Shown: in pieces, positions 25,481 to 34,411 of the stretch | How the letters are laid out: each line of letters opens with the position of its first letter | Position numbering within the stretch: position 1 is the first letter of the stretch | Origin: Corallococcus sp. AS-1-6 | Lineage (GTDB): Bacteria; Myxococcota; Myxococcia; Myxococcales; Myxococcaceae | Assembly (NCBI RefSeq): GCF_020037015.1 | Contig: NZ_JAIQDE010000023.1 | Coordinates: 1-64,000, forward strand | Direction of reading: 5' to 3' | Length of the DNA: 64,000 nt | Position numbers and translations under genes: made by a program | Notes under the pieces: model-generated | Database searches by the model: none | The model's input: the letters and a program-made list of their open reading frames with translations, nothing else | Told to the model about the DNA's origin: nothing

Positions 25481-26622
25481 CCGTGGCGGCACTCCCGGGA
25501 GCCCTGCGCGCGGAGTACCCGCTGCTCCAGACCTGCACGTACCTCAACAGCAACTCCACCGGGGCGCTGCCCCGGGCCGTGGAGGGCGTGCTGGCGCAGT
25601 ACTGGAACACGATGCGCGCGTGGCGCGATGACACCTGGGACACCTGGCTGTCCCAGATGCAGGCCTACGCGGACGGCGTGGCGGACCTCATCGGCGCGCC
25701 CGCCGGCTCCGTCGCGCTGGACACCAACCTGAGCGCGCACCTGTCGCGCCTGGCCTCGTGCCTGGACTTCTCCGGAGAGCGCCGCCGCGTCGTCGTCACC
25801 GACCTGGAGTTCCCCACCGTGCCCTTCATCTGGAAGGGCTTCGCGCGCTACAGGGCGGAGCTGGTCGTCGTCCCGTCGAAGGACGGCCGCGTGGACGAAG
25901 CCGCGCTGGAGGCGGCCATCGACGCGCGCACGCGCATCGTCTGCGTCGCGCACGGCGCCTTCGCCACCGGCGCCGTGCTGGACGTCGCGCGCATCGCCAG
26001 GGCCGCGCACGCGGCCGGGGCCCTCATCGCCACGGACGCGTACCAGACCGTGGGCACCGTCCCCGTGGACGTGCGCCAACTGGACGTGGACTTCCTCATG
26101 GGCGGCGCGCACAAGTGGCTGGGCGGCTCCGAGGCCGCCTTCCTGTACGTGCGCCCGGGACTCCTGCCCACGCTCCGGCCCGCGGCCACCGGGTGGCTGG
26201 CCGGAGCTTCACCGCTCGGCTTCCAGCAGACGACGGACTACGCCCCGGACGCGCGCCGGATGATGGGCGGCACGCCCGCGCCGCTGATGGTCCTGCTGTC
26301 CCAGCCCGGCCTGGAGCTGCTCAAGGGCGTGGGCATCCACGCCGTGCGCGAGCACTCGCTGAAGCTCACCGGCCGGCTGATGGCCCGCGCGGACGCCGCG
26401 GGCCTGCGCGTGGTGACGCCGCGCGAGCCGCACCAGCGCGGCGGCGTGGTGGCGTTGAGCTTCCCCGGCGACGCCCGGGTGACCCAGCGGCTGGTGGCGC
26501 GCGGCTTCATCTGCAGCCACCGGGGCTTCCTGCGCGCCGCGCCGCACTTCTACAATACGCCCGAGGAAGTGGACGCCTTCATGGACGCGCTCCTCGAGGA
26601 GCAGCGCAAGGAGGTCGCATGA
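25477..26622 (+). CDS. Kynureninase-like PLP enzyme (class V aminotransferase fold)
   Basis: 381 residues from GTG 25477, overlapping the dioxygenase TGA. The N-terminal TYLNSNSTGALPR resembles the kynureninase N-terminal glycine loop. ATDAYQTVG gives the PLP-ring Asp and GGAHKWLGG the Schiff-base Lys in class V style. The C-terminus has QRGGVVALSF and PHFYNTPEEVDAF, also seen in kynureninases. Cytoplasmic. With the dioxygenase upstream, the simplest role is cleavage of kynurenine or a derivative to an anthranilate, but the GAHK active site is also used by desulfurases, epimerases and transaminases. No formamidase gene lies between the two steps. Confidence 0.75.
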   Translation: MTVAALPGALRAEYPLLQTCTYLNSNSTGALPRAVEGVLAQYWNTMRAWRDDTWDTWLSQMQAYADGVADLIGAPAGSVALDTNLSAHLSRLASCLDFSGERRRVVVTDLEFPTVPFIWKGFARYRAELVVVPSKDGRVDEAALEAAIDARTRIVCVAHGAFATGAVLDVARIARAAHAAGALIATDAYQTVGTVPVDVRQLDVDFLMGGAHKWLGGSEAAFLYVRPGLLPTLRPAATGWLAGASPLGFQQTTDYAPDARRMMGGTPAPLMVLLSQPGLELLKGVGIHAVREHSLKLTGRLMARADAAGLRVVTPREPHQRGGVVALSFPGDARVTQRLVARGFICSHRGFLRAAPHFYNTPEEVDAFMDALLEEQRKEVA

Positions 26623-27662
26623 GCCAGATGCCTCCCCTCACCCGCGAGGCGCCCTCGCCCCGCGCCCTCCTGCACCTGCTGTTCAACGGCGCCCGCGCGC
26701 TGGACGTCGTGGAGACGGCCCTCAGCCTGGGCCTGCTGGACGCGCTGGAGCCCGGCCCGGTGACGCTGGGCGAGCTGTCGGCGAAGCACGGCCTGGTCCC
26801 CAAGCGGCTCTACAAGTTCCTCGACTGCCTGGAGAGCCTGGGCCTGGTGCAGCGCGAGCAGCCCAGCGACGCGCTGGAGGCGGCGCGCTACCGCGGCGTG
26901 CCCGGCCTGCGCGCGGCGGCGGAGGCCGTGCTGGGCCCGAAGTCCCTGGAGCGCGACCGGGAGAAGTACGACTGGAAGGCGCTGCACGGCCGGCTGCCGG
27001 AGACGCTGCGCGGCCAGCACTCCATGTCCGCCGCGTCGTTCGACTGGCCTCCGCGCACGCCCGAGCAGGTGGAGGGCTTCGAGGCCAGCATGGCCGCGGG
27101 CCTGGGCCCCATCCTGGAGACGTTCCGCGCGCACGCGGGCACCCTGTGGCCCTCCGAGTCCCGGCTGCTCGACGTGGGCGGCGGGGACGGCACGCTCGCG
27201 GAAGCCCTGCTGCGCCAGCACCCGGCGCTCGCCGTGGACGTCTACAACCTGCCCGCCACGGAGGCGCTCGTCGCGCGCACGCGCGAGCGCGCGGGCCTGT
27301 CCGCGCAGCGCATGGGCTTCGTGGGCGGAGACTTCCTGAAGGAGCCCCTGCCCACGGGCTACGACGCGCTGTCGTTCGTGCGCGTGCTGCATGACTGGCC
27401 CGCGGAGGTGGCGCGGTCGCTGATGCAGGCCGCCTTCACCGCCCTGCCCTCCGGCGGACGCGTGCTCATCTGCGAGGAGTTCCGCACCCCGGAGCGGCTG
27501 GCGGCCCAGTTCTTCTGGTCCTACTTCCTCATCGGCGTGGACACGTGCGTGAGCCGGCTGCGCGAGGTGGAGTTCTACCTGGAGGCGCTCACCGCCGCGG
27601 GCTTCACGCTCGCGCACGTGCTCCCCGGCCCCTTCGAGCTGGTGGTGGCCACGAAGCCCTGA
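26619..27662 (+). CDS. SAM-dependent O-methyltransferase (AOMT/Methyltransf_2 family)
   Basis: 347 residues, ATG overlapping the previous stop (ATGA). An N-terminal winged-helix dimerisation domain (about 15-90, ALDVVETALSLGLLDAL) is followed by a Rossmann methyltransferase with LLDVGGGDGTLAEAL as the SAM loop and VYNLPATEAL after strand 2. LHDWPAEVA holds the His-Asp pair that in this family includes the catalytic base. Members methylate hydroxyl groups of small aromatic metabolites, including polyketides, phenazines and hydroxyindoles. As the last gene of the dioxygenase operon it would cap a hydroxylated tryptophan-derived product, which is inference. Confidence 0.85.
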   Translation: MSQMPPLTREAPSPRALLHLLFNGARALDVVETALSLGLLDALEPGPVTLGELSAKHGLVPKRLYKFLDCLESLGLVQREQPSDALEAARYRGVPGLRAAAEAVLGPKSLERDREKYDWKALHGRLPETLRGQHSMSAASFDWPPRTPEQVEGFEASMAAGLGPILETFRAHAGTLWPSESRLLDVGGGDGTLAEALLRQHPALAVDVYNLPATEALVARTRERAGLSAQRMGFVGGDFLKEPLPTGYDALSFVRVLHDWPAEVARSLMQAAFTALPSGGRVLICEEFRTPERLAAQFFWSYFLIGVDTCVSRLREVEFYLEALTAAGFTLAHVLPGPFELVVATKP

Positions 27663-27812
27663 GCCTCCCCGGGACGTCCTGGCCTGCCCCGCGGGCCCTG
27701 TCCTACGCTGGACACCTGACCCCCTCCTCCAGGTCACAACGGGAGGGGGGATGTTCAGACTGTGTCCTGGCCAGACGCGGTAACCAGCCACACGCAGACG
27801 GGAGGAGCCTGT

Positions 27813-28604
27813 ATGCCAGGTCCCCGGTCACGAACGGGGTTGAATGCGGTAGGGCAGGACCACCGGTGGGAAGAGGCGCGGGAGCCTGAAGCGCCACGGG
27901 GTGGAAGACCGGCGGCGCGCACGCACCTGGAGCGCGAGGTGATGGTGCCGGTGGATGACGCCGTCCTCGTCCGGGGGCGGCTGGCGGTGCCCCCGGGGGC
28001 CCGGGGCGTGGTGGTGCTGGCGCGCGGCAGCGACAGCAGCCTCCAGAGTCCACGGCTCGCGCAGACCGCGCGCCTGTTCCAGGCGATGGGGCTGGGCACC
28101 CTGCTGATGGACCTGCTCACCCGCGAGGAGATGGAGGAGCGCAGGACGCGGCAGTTGCGCTTCAACGTGGGCCTGTTGGGCATGCGCATGGCGGGCGCGG
28201 CCCGGTGGCTCAAGCGCGAGGGCCCCACCGCGGGCCTCAACGTGGGCTACTTCGGCGCGCACACCGGCGCGGGCGCGGCGCTGTCGGCCGCGGCCTTCCG
28301 GCCCGACCAGGTGGAGGCCGTCGTGTCGCGCGGCGGCCGCCCGGACCTGGCCGGCGCGGTGCTCCCCAAGGTGCAGGCCCCCACCCTGCTGCTGGTGGGC
28401 GGCGCGGACACGCTGGGCCTGGACATCAACCGCCGGGCCTACGAGGCGCTCCGCGCCGACAAGCGCATGGACATCATCCCGGGCGCCACCCACCACTTCC
28501 AGGAGGACGCGGAGCTGGAGCAGGTGGCCGAGCTCGCCGGGGAGTGGTTCCTCCAGCACCTGGGCGACCCCCGGGACGGCGCACGGGAAGCCGCGCCGCC
28601 CTGA
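27813..28604 (+). CDS. Alpha/beta-hydrolase-fold protein with replaced nucleophile
   Basis: 263 residues from ATG 27813, with GGAGGAG (27801-27807) five bases upstream; GTG 27762 has no such site. The fold is that of the dienelactone-hydrolase-like protein at 41288-41989 (shared [38 protein letters not shown] and PGATH blocks). Here the nucleophile elbow reads GAHTG, with His150 in place of Ser, and the oxyanion HG motif reads RG. The acid and histidine positions are kept. A Pro/Arg-rich head of about 40 residues is extra. It lies 150 bases after the methyltransferase and may be its own unit. Loss of hydrolase activity or a changed chemistry is likely. Confidence 0.8.
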   Translation: MPGPRSRTGLNAVGQDHRWEEAREPEAPRGGRPAARTHLEREVMVPVDDAVLVRGRLAVPPGARGVVVLARGSDSSLQSPRLAQTARLFQAMGLGTLLMDLLTREEMEERRTRQLRFNVGLLGMRMAGAARWLKREGPTAGLNVGYFGAHTGAGAALSAAAFRPDQVEAVVSRGGRPDLAGAVLPKVQAPTLLLVGGADTLGLDINRRAYEALRADKRMDIIPGATHHFQEDAELEQVAELAGEWFLQHLGDPRDGAREAAPP

Positions 28605-28614
28605 GGGGAATGGC

Positions 28615-29304
28615 TCAGGCCAGCACGGGGCGGGTCACGCCCAGCTCGCACGCCAGCACCGCGAGCTGGGCGCGGTTCTCCGGCCCCAGCTTGCGGTAGA
28701 TGCTCGTCAGGTGGGCCTTCACCGTGCGCTCGGTGATGCCCAGGTGCGCGGCGATCTTCAGGTTGTCCGCGCCGGCCGCCACGTAACCCAGCACCTCGCG
28801 CTCGCGCAGCGTCAGCCGTGACAGCGCGGAGGCCGGCATCTGGAGGTCGTCCAGGTGCATGGCACTGGCGTGGAGCATGTCCACGGGCAGCAGCCGCTCG
28901 CCCCGGGCCACGCGTTGCACGGCCCGCACCACGTCATCGACGCCCGCGTTCAGCTTGCACAGGTAGCCCGCCGCGCCCGCCTGGAAGCAGCGCTCCACCA
29001 CGTCCGGCTCCCGGTGCCCGGACAGCACCAGCGCGCGCACCTGCGGATGGAAGTCATGCAGGTACCTCAGCGCGTTGAAGCCGTCCTCCGCGCCCTCGCG
29101 GCCCACGTGCTCCAGCCGCAGGTCCACCACCGCCACGTCCGGCGCGGCCGCGCGCACGTTGGACAGGAACGAGCCTGTCTCCGCGCACCGGGCCACCACC
29201 TTCATCCCCGCCCCCTCCAGCAGGGCCACCAGGCTCTCACGGAACACCTGCTGATCCTCGAGCAGCGCGACGCGGATCGCGCGCTCCGTTGAGTTCAGAT
29301 CCAT
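28615..29304 (-). CDS. NarL/LuxR-type response regulator
   Basis: 229 residues from ATG 29304 (MDLNSTERAIRV). Receiver domain with LLEDQQ, phospho-Asp61 (AVVDLRL) and the conserved Lys in GYLCKLN. A linker and a LuxR HTH follow (about 158-222; LTLREREVLGYVAAG, recognition helix ITERTVKAHLTSIY). It is a DNA-binding transcription regulator. It is transcribed divergently from the CheR-PAS gene across 231 bp and converges with the hydrolase 10 bases away. Its kinase is not fixed by context; the PAS histidine kinase at 31.5 kb is the nearest candidate. Confidence 0.9.
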   Translation of the reverse strand: MDLNSTERAIRVALLEDQQVFRESLVALLEGAGMKVVARCAETGSFLSNVRAAAPDVAVVDLRLEHVGREGAEDGFNALRYLHDFHPQVRALVLSGHREPDVVERCFQAGAAGYLCKLNAGVDDVVRAVQRVARGERLLPVDMLHASAMHLDDLQMPASALSRLTLREREVLGYVAAGADNLKIAAHLGITERTVKAHLTSIYRKLGPENRAQLAVLACELGVTRPVLA

Positions 29305-29535
29305 GGATGACACCTCATCTTCCCATCGTTTGGTCAGCACCCCCTGGGAAGAGACATTCACCGTACGCCATCCCGCCCTGCCTCGTGAAACCGCTCCCAG
29401 TACGGGTACGGCGCGGACGAAGCGCAGCGAACGTTGCGTCGTCCGCGACCCTGACGCGGAGGGCCGCCAACAGTGCGCTGGCGAGCAGGAGATCCGGTTC
29501 TTGCCCGTTCAAGCCCTCCGGGCTACGTCCGTCGC

Positions 29536-31470
29536 ATGGCGACCCGTTCCCCACGCGACAGCGAGCTCGAAGCCATCCTGGAGAAGATCCGTCAGGTGCG
29601 GAACTTCGACTTCCGCAACTACAAGCGGGCCACGCTGCAGCGGCGCATCGAGCGGCGGATGCAGGCCACGCGTTGCCGGAGCCGGGCGGCCTACCTGGCG
29701 CTGCTGGAGCGGGACCCCACCGAGGTGAGCACGCTGGTCTCCTCCATGCTCATCAAGCTGACGACGTTCTTCCGGGACCCGGACGTCTGGCAGGCGCTGG
29801 AGCAGAACCTGGCGGAGTTCGTGCGCCAGCGCCCGGACGCGGAGCTGCGCATCTGGAGCGCGGGCTGCGCCACCGGCGAGGAGGCGTACTCGCTGGCCAT
29901 CCTCGCGGCGGAGGCGCTGGGCCCGGGCAACCCCAGCGCGGACTTGAAGGTGTTCGGCACGGACGTGGACGAGGCCGCCATCGCCACCGCGCGCCGGGGC
30001 GTCTATACGCCCGAGCAGTTGGAGAACGTCTCCCCGGAGCGGCTGGCGCGCTTCTTCGTGCGCACCGGCAACAGCTACACGGTGCGCAAGGAGATCCGCC
30101 GCGCGGTGGTGTTCGGCGTGAACAACCTGGTGTCGGACGCGCCGGTGTCGCGCATCGACCTCATCCTGTGCCGCAACGTCTTCATCTACCTGGACTCGGA
30201 GCTGCAGAAGCGGGTGCTGGCGCGCTTCCAGTTCGCGCTGCGCCGCAACGGCCTGATGGTGCTGGGCCGCTCGGAGCTCATCCCCTTCGCGGCCCGGCTC
30301 TTCCGGCCCATGGATCTGGCCCGGCGCATCTACCGTAAGGACGGTCAGGTGGAAGTGACGAGCACGACCCTGGACCGCCTGCCCTCGGAGCCCATGAACC
30401 TCCCGCGCATCCTTGAACCGGGTTCGGACGTCGAGCGCTCCTTCATGCGCAACCTGCTGGACTCGCACCCCTGCCCACACATCGCGACAGACAACGACGG
30501 CACGGTGACGCTGTGGAGCCGCGCGGCGGCGCGGATGTGGAACCGCAACGAGAGCGAGATGCTGGGCAAGAAGCTTTCGGCGCTGGCGCTGCCCGGGCTC
30601 GGCGGTGACCTGCTCATCGAACAGAGCCAGCGCGTGCGCTCCGGCACCTCCGAGCGGGAGGTGGCCGACGGGGTGATGGAGCTGTCCAGCGGAGACCCCA
30701 TCATCCTGCGCTTCCAGGTGGTGGCCCTGCGCGAGGCGGCGGGAGGCCGGCAGGGCCTGTTGTACGTCGTCCACGACATCTCCCCCCTGCGCGGCGTGGA
30801 GCAGAACCTGCGCGCGGCGCAGGAGGAGCTGCAGGCCATGCAACTGCGCATGCAGTCCTCCACGGAGGAGCTGCGCGCCTCCAACGAGGAGCTGGAGACG
30901 ACCAACGAGGAGCTCCAGTCCGCCAACGAGGAGCTGCAGACGACCAACGAGGAGCTGCAGTCCACCAACGAGGAGCTGGAGACGACCAACGAGGAGCTCC
31001 AGTCCGCCAACTCGGAGCTGGACGCCATCAACCGCGAGCTGGCGCACCGCACGCTGGAGATGGACGCGCTCACCTTCTGCCAGCGCACCATCATCCGTAC
31101 CCTCTCCGCCGCGGTGCTGGTGCTGGACGGCGAAGGCCGCATCACCACGTGGAACCTGGCCGCGGAGCGGCTGCTGGGCCTCACCGAGCGCGAGGCGGTG
31201 GGCCAGCTCCTGTGGTCCCTGCACGTGCCCGCGCTGCAGCGCACGCTGCTGCTCAAACTGCGCCGCCACCTGCAGGAGAAGCGCTCGCTGCGCCTGGAGG
31301 GCATCCCCTACCAGCTTCCCCACGGGGGCAAGGGCAGCGCCACGCTCGTGGCCACGCCGCTCATCACCGACACGCAGGTGCTGGGCTCCATCATCCTCTT
31401 CGAGGACACCACCCGGGCCAGCGCACTCCTGGAGGAGAACCGGCTCTTGCAGAAGAAGCTCAAGGCATGA
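29536..31470 (+). CDS. CheR-type methyltransferase fused to PAS domains
   Basis: 644 residues from ATG 29536; the frame upstream of it is not convincing. CheR N- and C-terminal domains fill about residues 10-275, with the SAM-binding WSAGCATGEEAYS near 107 and DLILCRNVFIYL. A PAS domain follows (about 305-425), then a coiled coil made of seven-residue T/S-x-N-E-E-L units (448-496) and a second PAS domain (about 505-640). Canonical CheR methylates chemoreceptors, but no receptor or CheA is encoded nearby. CheR-PAS fusions with this coiled coil are usually part of signalling hybrids. It is coupled (ATGA) to a PAS kinase. Confidence 0.9.
   Translation: MATRSPRDSELEAILEKIRQVRNFDFRNYKRATLQRRIERRMQATRCRSRAAYLALLERDPTEVSTLVSSMLIKLTTFFRDPDVWQALEQNLAEFVRQRPDAELRIWSAGCATGEEAYSLAILAAEALGPGNPSADLKVFGTDVDEAAIATARRGVYTPEQLENVSPERLARFFVRTGNSYTVRKEIRRAVVFGVNNLVSDAPVSRIDLILCRNVFIYLDSELQKRVLARFQFALRRNGLMVLGRSELIPFAARLFRPMDLARRIYRKDGQVEVTSTTLDRLPSEPMNLPRILEPGSDVERSFMRNLLDSHPCPHIATDNDGTVTLWSRAAARMWNRNESEMLGKKLSALALPGLGGDLLIEQSQRVRSGTSEREVADGVMELSSGDPIILRFQVVALREAAGGRQGLLYVVHDISPLRGVEQNLRAAQEELQAMQLRMQSSTEELRASNEELETTNEELQSANEELQTTNEELQSTNEELETTNEELQSANSELDAINRELAHRTLEMDALTFCQRTIIRTLSAAVLVLDGEGRITTWNLAAERLLGLTEREAVGQLLWSLHVPALQRTLLLKLRRHLQEKRSLRLEGIPYQLPHGGKGSATLVATPLITDTQVLGSIILFEDTTRASALLEENRLLQKKLKA
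30877..31023 (+). repeat. Seven tandem 21-base repeats (NEEL heptads)
   Basis: Seven in-frame 21-base units encode ASNEELE, TTNEELQ, SANEELQ, TTNEELQ, STNEELE, TTNEELQ and SANSELD. They form the linker coiled coil of the CheR-PAS protein. The repeat is strong at both DNA and protein level. Confidence 0.85.
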
Positions 31471-32723
31471 GCCCGCGCCGCGAGCCACCGCCCGCCGCGG
31501 TCCCCGGCCCCAGCGTCCGGGAGTCCCAGGGGCTGCTGCGCAAGTACCGCGAGCTCATGAAGAAGCACACCGCCCTGGTGCGCAAGCTGGGGGAGCACAC
31601 CCGGCAGCAGGCCATCACCTCCAAGCTGTCGCGCTGGACGCTGGAGACCAGCGACAGCGCGCTCGCGGTGATGAACACCACCAGCGTGGTGCTGGCCAAC
31701 AGCCGCTGGCACGTGCTGGGGCGGCTGCGCGGCCCCTGGCGGCGCGGGGACGACGGCTCGGAGCGGATGGCCCTGCGCGACGTGGGCCAGGCGGAGGCCG
31801 CGGCGGTGCTCGCGCTCCCCGAAGGCGGCGCGCGCGTCACCCGCTACCGGCAGGCGCGCGAGCCCCAGCCCCGGGTGCTGGAGGTGCGCGCCGAGCGCGT
31901 CACCGGCCACATGCAGGGGCAGGTGCTGGTGCTCGCGCGGGACATCACGGAGCAGGCGCGCGCCGAGGAGGAGCTGGCGAACGCGCGCGCCACCCTGTTG
32001 GAGCGCGAGAAGGTGCGCGCCCTGGGGGAGCTGGCGGCGGGCATCGCGCACGACCTGCGCGCCACGCTCAACGCCATGCGGCTGCGGCTGGAGCTGCTCC
32101 AGCCCGGCCTGGACCCCGCCGGCCAGGGCCAGCAGCACCTGGACGCGCTCACGCGCATCGTGTCCGACGCGGAGGCGCGCGTGGACCGGCTCCAGGACTT
32201 CTCCCGCCGCAAGCCCGACACCGCCCAGGAGCGCGTCCAGTTGATGGACGTGGTCCGCGACGCGGTGGAGGTCGTCCGGGGCGGCATCGAGCACCAGGCG
32301 CGCCAGGGCGGCCATCCCATGCGCCTGGACGTGGAGCTTCCCAACGGGCTCCCCCAGGTGTCCGGTTCGGCCATGGAGCTGCGCTACGTCATCATCAACC
32401 TGATCATCAACGCGCGCGACGCCATGCCCCGGGGCGGCGCCATCCGCCTCAGGGCCTTCCGGTTCGGCAAGGCGGTGCGGGTCACGGTGGAGGACGAGGG
32501 CACCGGCATCCCGGAGGAGCACCTCCAGAACATCTTCAAGCCCTTCTTCACCACCAAGGGCGACAAGGGCACCGGCCTGGGGCTGTCCATGGCCCACGGC
32601 GTGGTGACGCAGGCGGGCGGCACGCTCACCGCGGCCAACCGCACGCAAGGGGGCGCGGTGTTCACGCTCACCTTCCCCGCGCTGAAGGCCCCTGCCGCCC
32701 CGGCGCGCAGCGTGGCGCGCTGA
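31467..32723 (+). CDS. Soluble PAS histidine kinase
   Basis: 418 residues, ATG overlapping the CheR-PAS stop. No membrane segment. An N-terminal coiled coil (about 20-60) is followed by a PAS-like region and a linker ending ITEQARAEEEL. The kinase core has His195 in GELAAGIAHDLRATLNAM. The ATPase motifs are N-box NLIINARDAM, DEGTGIPEE, and TTKGDKGTGLGLSMA, the NtrB/PAS-type arrangement. It presumably signals together with the CheR-PAS protein. The partner regulator may be the LuxR-type receiver encoded divergently. It converges on the CheB gene with 12 bases between stops. Confidence 0.88.
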   Translation: MSPRREPPPAAVPGPSVRESQGLLRKYRELMKKHTALVRKLGEHTRQQAITSKLSRWTLETSDSALAVMNTTSVVLANSRWHVLGRLRGPWRRGDDGSERMALRDVGQAEAAAVLALPEGGARVTRYRQAREPQPRVLEVRAERVTGHMQGQVLVLARDITEQARAEEELANARATLLEREKVRALGELAAGIAHDLRATLNAMRLRLELLQPGLDPAGQGQQHLDALTRIVSDAEARVDRLQDFSRRKPDTAQERVQLMDVVRDAVEVVRGGIEHQARQGGHPMRLDVELPNGLPQVSGSAMELRYVIINLIINARDAMPRGGAIRLRAFRFGKAVRVTVEDEGTGIPEEHLQNIFKPFFTTKGDKGTGLGLSMAHGVVTQAGGTLTAANRTQGGAVFTLTFPALKAPAAPARSVAR

Positions 32724-32735
32724 AGCAGGGCCCCC

Positions 32736-33744
32736 TCAGCCCGTCTGCTCCGACCCGTCGGGCCCGCCGGAGTCTCCCGAGCCCGAGGAGCCCTCGGAGC
32801 CCGCGGACGGCGCATCGGGCGGAGGCGCCGCGAGCACCGCCTGGCGCAGCAGCTCCACCTGGGCCTCGGCCGTGCGGGCGCGCTCCTCGAAGCGCAGCGC
32901 GGCCCACAGCGCGCCATCCAACGGGTTCTGCTGCGAGCCGGCCAGCGCCTCCGCCGTGTACGCGTGGCCCGTGCGGCAGCGGAAGCGCAGGAGGGTGCCC
33001 TCCTCCAGCTCGAAGAGCACGCCGCCGCAGTCGGGGCAGCCGTAATAGGACGGCTTCGCGTACTCCATGGGCGAGGGCGGGTCGTCCATGGAGGGGATGT
33101 CCACCTTCATCACCTTCACCTCCGTCTCCAACTGCCGCGACCGCTTGCGCGAGCGCGGTGCGACGGGCGTGTCCACCAGCCGCGTCAGCAGCGTCCCCAT
33201 GGCCTCCAGGGGCACGCAGTGGTCCACCGCCACGTACTCCAGCGCGCTGCGCGGCATGTCCGGGCAGAGCGCGTCGCGCGGGTCCTGCACCACCGCCAGC
33301 CCGCCCTCGCGCTTCACCGCCATGAGGCCGCTGGTGCCGCAGTCCAGCGCGCCCGTCAGCACCACGCCCACCACGCGCGGGCCATGGGTGCTCGCCGCCG
33401 AGCGGAGCAGCGGATCCACCGCCGGCCGGTGCCCGTTCTCCCTGGGGCCCTTCAGCACCCTCACGCGGCCCGGCTCCACCAGCAGGTGTCTGTCATTGGG
33501 CGCCACGTAGATGCGGCCCGGCTCCAGGGGCTCCTCCCCGTCCCGGGGATGGTGGGCCGGCAGCGGACCGGAGCGGGAGAGGATGTCCGGCAGGTAGCCG
33601 CGGTGCTGGGCCGGCACGTGCAGCACCAGCAGCACGCAGGCGGCCAGGTCCCGGGGAAGCTGCTTCGCGAGCGCGGTCAGCGCCTCCACGCCCCCCCATG
33701 GACGCGCCGATGACGATGATGTCGCGACGTTGCATGTGGCTCAT
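32736..33744 (-). pseudogene. CheB-type methylesterase, frameshifted at a poly-G tract
   Basis: Two frames are needed. MSHMQRRDIIVIGASMGG (start 33744, ATGA overlap with the upstream gene) is followed, after a +1 shift at a run of seven G (plus-strand C at 33691-33697), by VEALTALAKQLPRDLAAC and the rest of a CheB catalytic domain. Six G would restore the frame exactly. The triad is present: Ser in GASMGG, His in LHVPAQH, Asp in ALDCGTSG. There is no receiver. The C-terminus has a zinc-ribbon-like CPDCG...CRTGH segment, then an acidic Gly/Ser-rich tail. Either a real disruption, a phase-variable gene, or one extra base from sequencing. Confidence 0.75.
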
Positions 33745-34154
33745 CTCCCTGTGCGCGCCGGATGGGGGGGCCCCTCGATGGAGGCCAGGCGCGCCTTCCG
33801 CGAGGACACCTGCGCCTCGGCCTCCGCCCGCCCCGCCTCCGCCTGTGCCCGGCGGGCCTGCGCCGCGTGGAGGGAGGCCTCCCGGTCCATCAGCTCCGCG
33901 TGGGTCCCGGCCCGCCGGCCGTCATGCCAGGCCCAGGTCCGCTCGTTTTCGCTCCCGCCCAGCCGGGCCACGGATTGATCCGCCAGGCACACCGCCTTCA
34001 GCGCCCGGGCCCGCCGCGCGCAGGCCCGGGAGAGCGCGGCGTAGGCCTCCGCCTGCTCCAGGGCCGCCAGGGACTCCCGCCGCCGGGCGTCCGCGCGGAC
34101 CTCCAGGGCGCGCTCCCGCGAGTCCGCCTCCTCCGCCTTCCGCTGGGATGCCAT
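33741..34154 (-). CDS. Ala/Arg/Glu-rich coiled-coil protein
   Basis: 137 residues from ATG 34154 (MASQRKAEEADSRE); the longer frame adds 13 unlikely residues. It is almost entirely helical with Ala, Glu and Arg in heptad-like spacing and two breaks (near VARLGGSENER and GRRAGTHAEL). No cysteines apart from two near the middle, no membrane segment, no known domain. It is coupled to CheB by an ATGA overlap, so it is probably a partner or scaffold in this chemosensory-like set. Confidence 0.65.
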   Translation of the reverse strand: MASQRKAEEADSRERALEVRADARRRESLAALEQAEAYAALSRACARRARALKAVCLADQSVARLGGSENERTWAWHDGRRAGTHAELMDREASLHAAQARRAQAEAGRAEAEAQVSSRKARLASIEGPPHPARTGR

Positions 34155-34411
34155 CGGGGTCCTCCAGGTCGGGCGGCCACCCACCTGCCGCACGACGTGT
34201 GTTCACCCCAAGGCTGGGGACGAGCCTCCAGGCTGCCCACCCGCCAGGGCGAGACGTGTGGTTCCCATCGGAAGTCTCCAGAAAATTCCAGGGAAGCTGG
34301 CCAGGAGGGAGAGGGGTGGGTGATACTCGGGAAGTGCCCGGGTCACTGTCTTCCTTGGGGCGGCATCCTGCCGACCGGGGCACCCAACTGTCGGTTCCAG
34401 GGGGAGCCACC

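Noticed and set aside
30877-31023. CRISPR-like or recombination repeat
   Set aside because: Seven 21-base units without spacers that encode a regular coiled coil within an intact gene.
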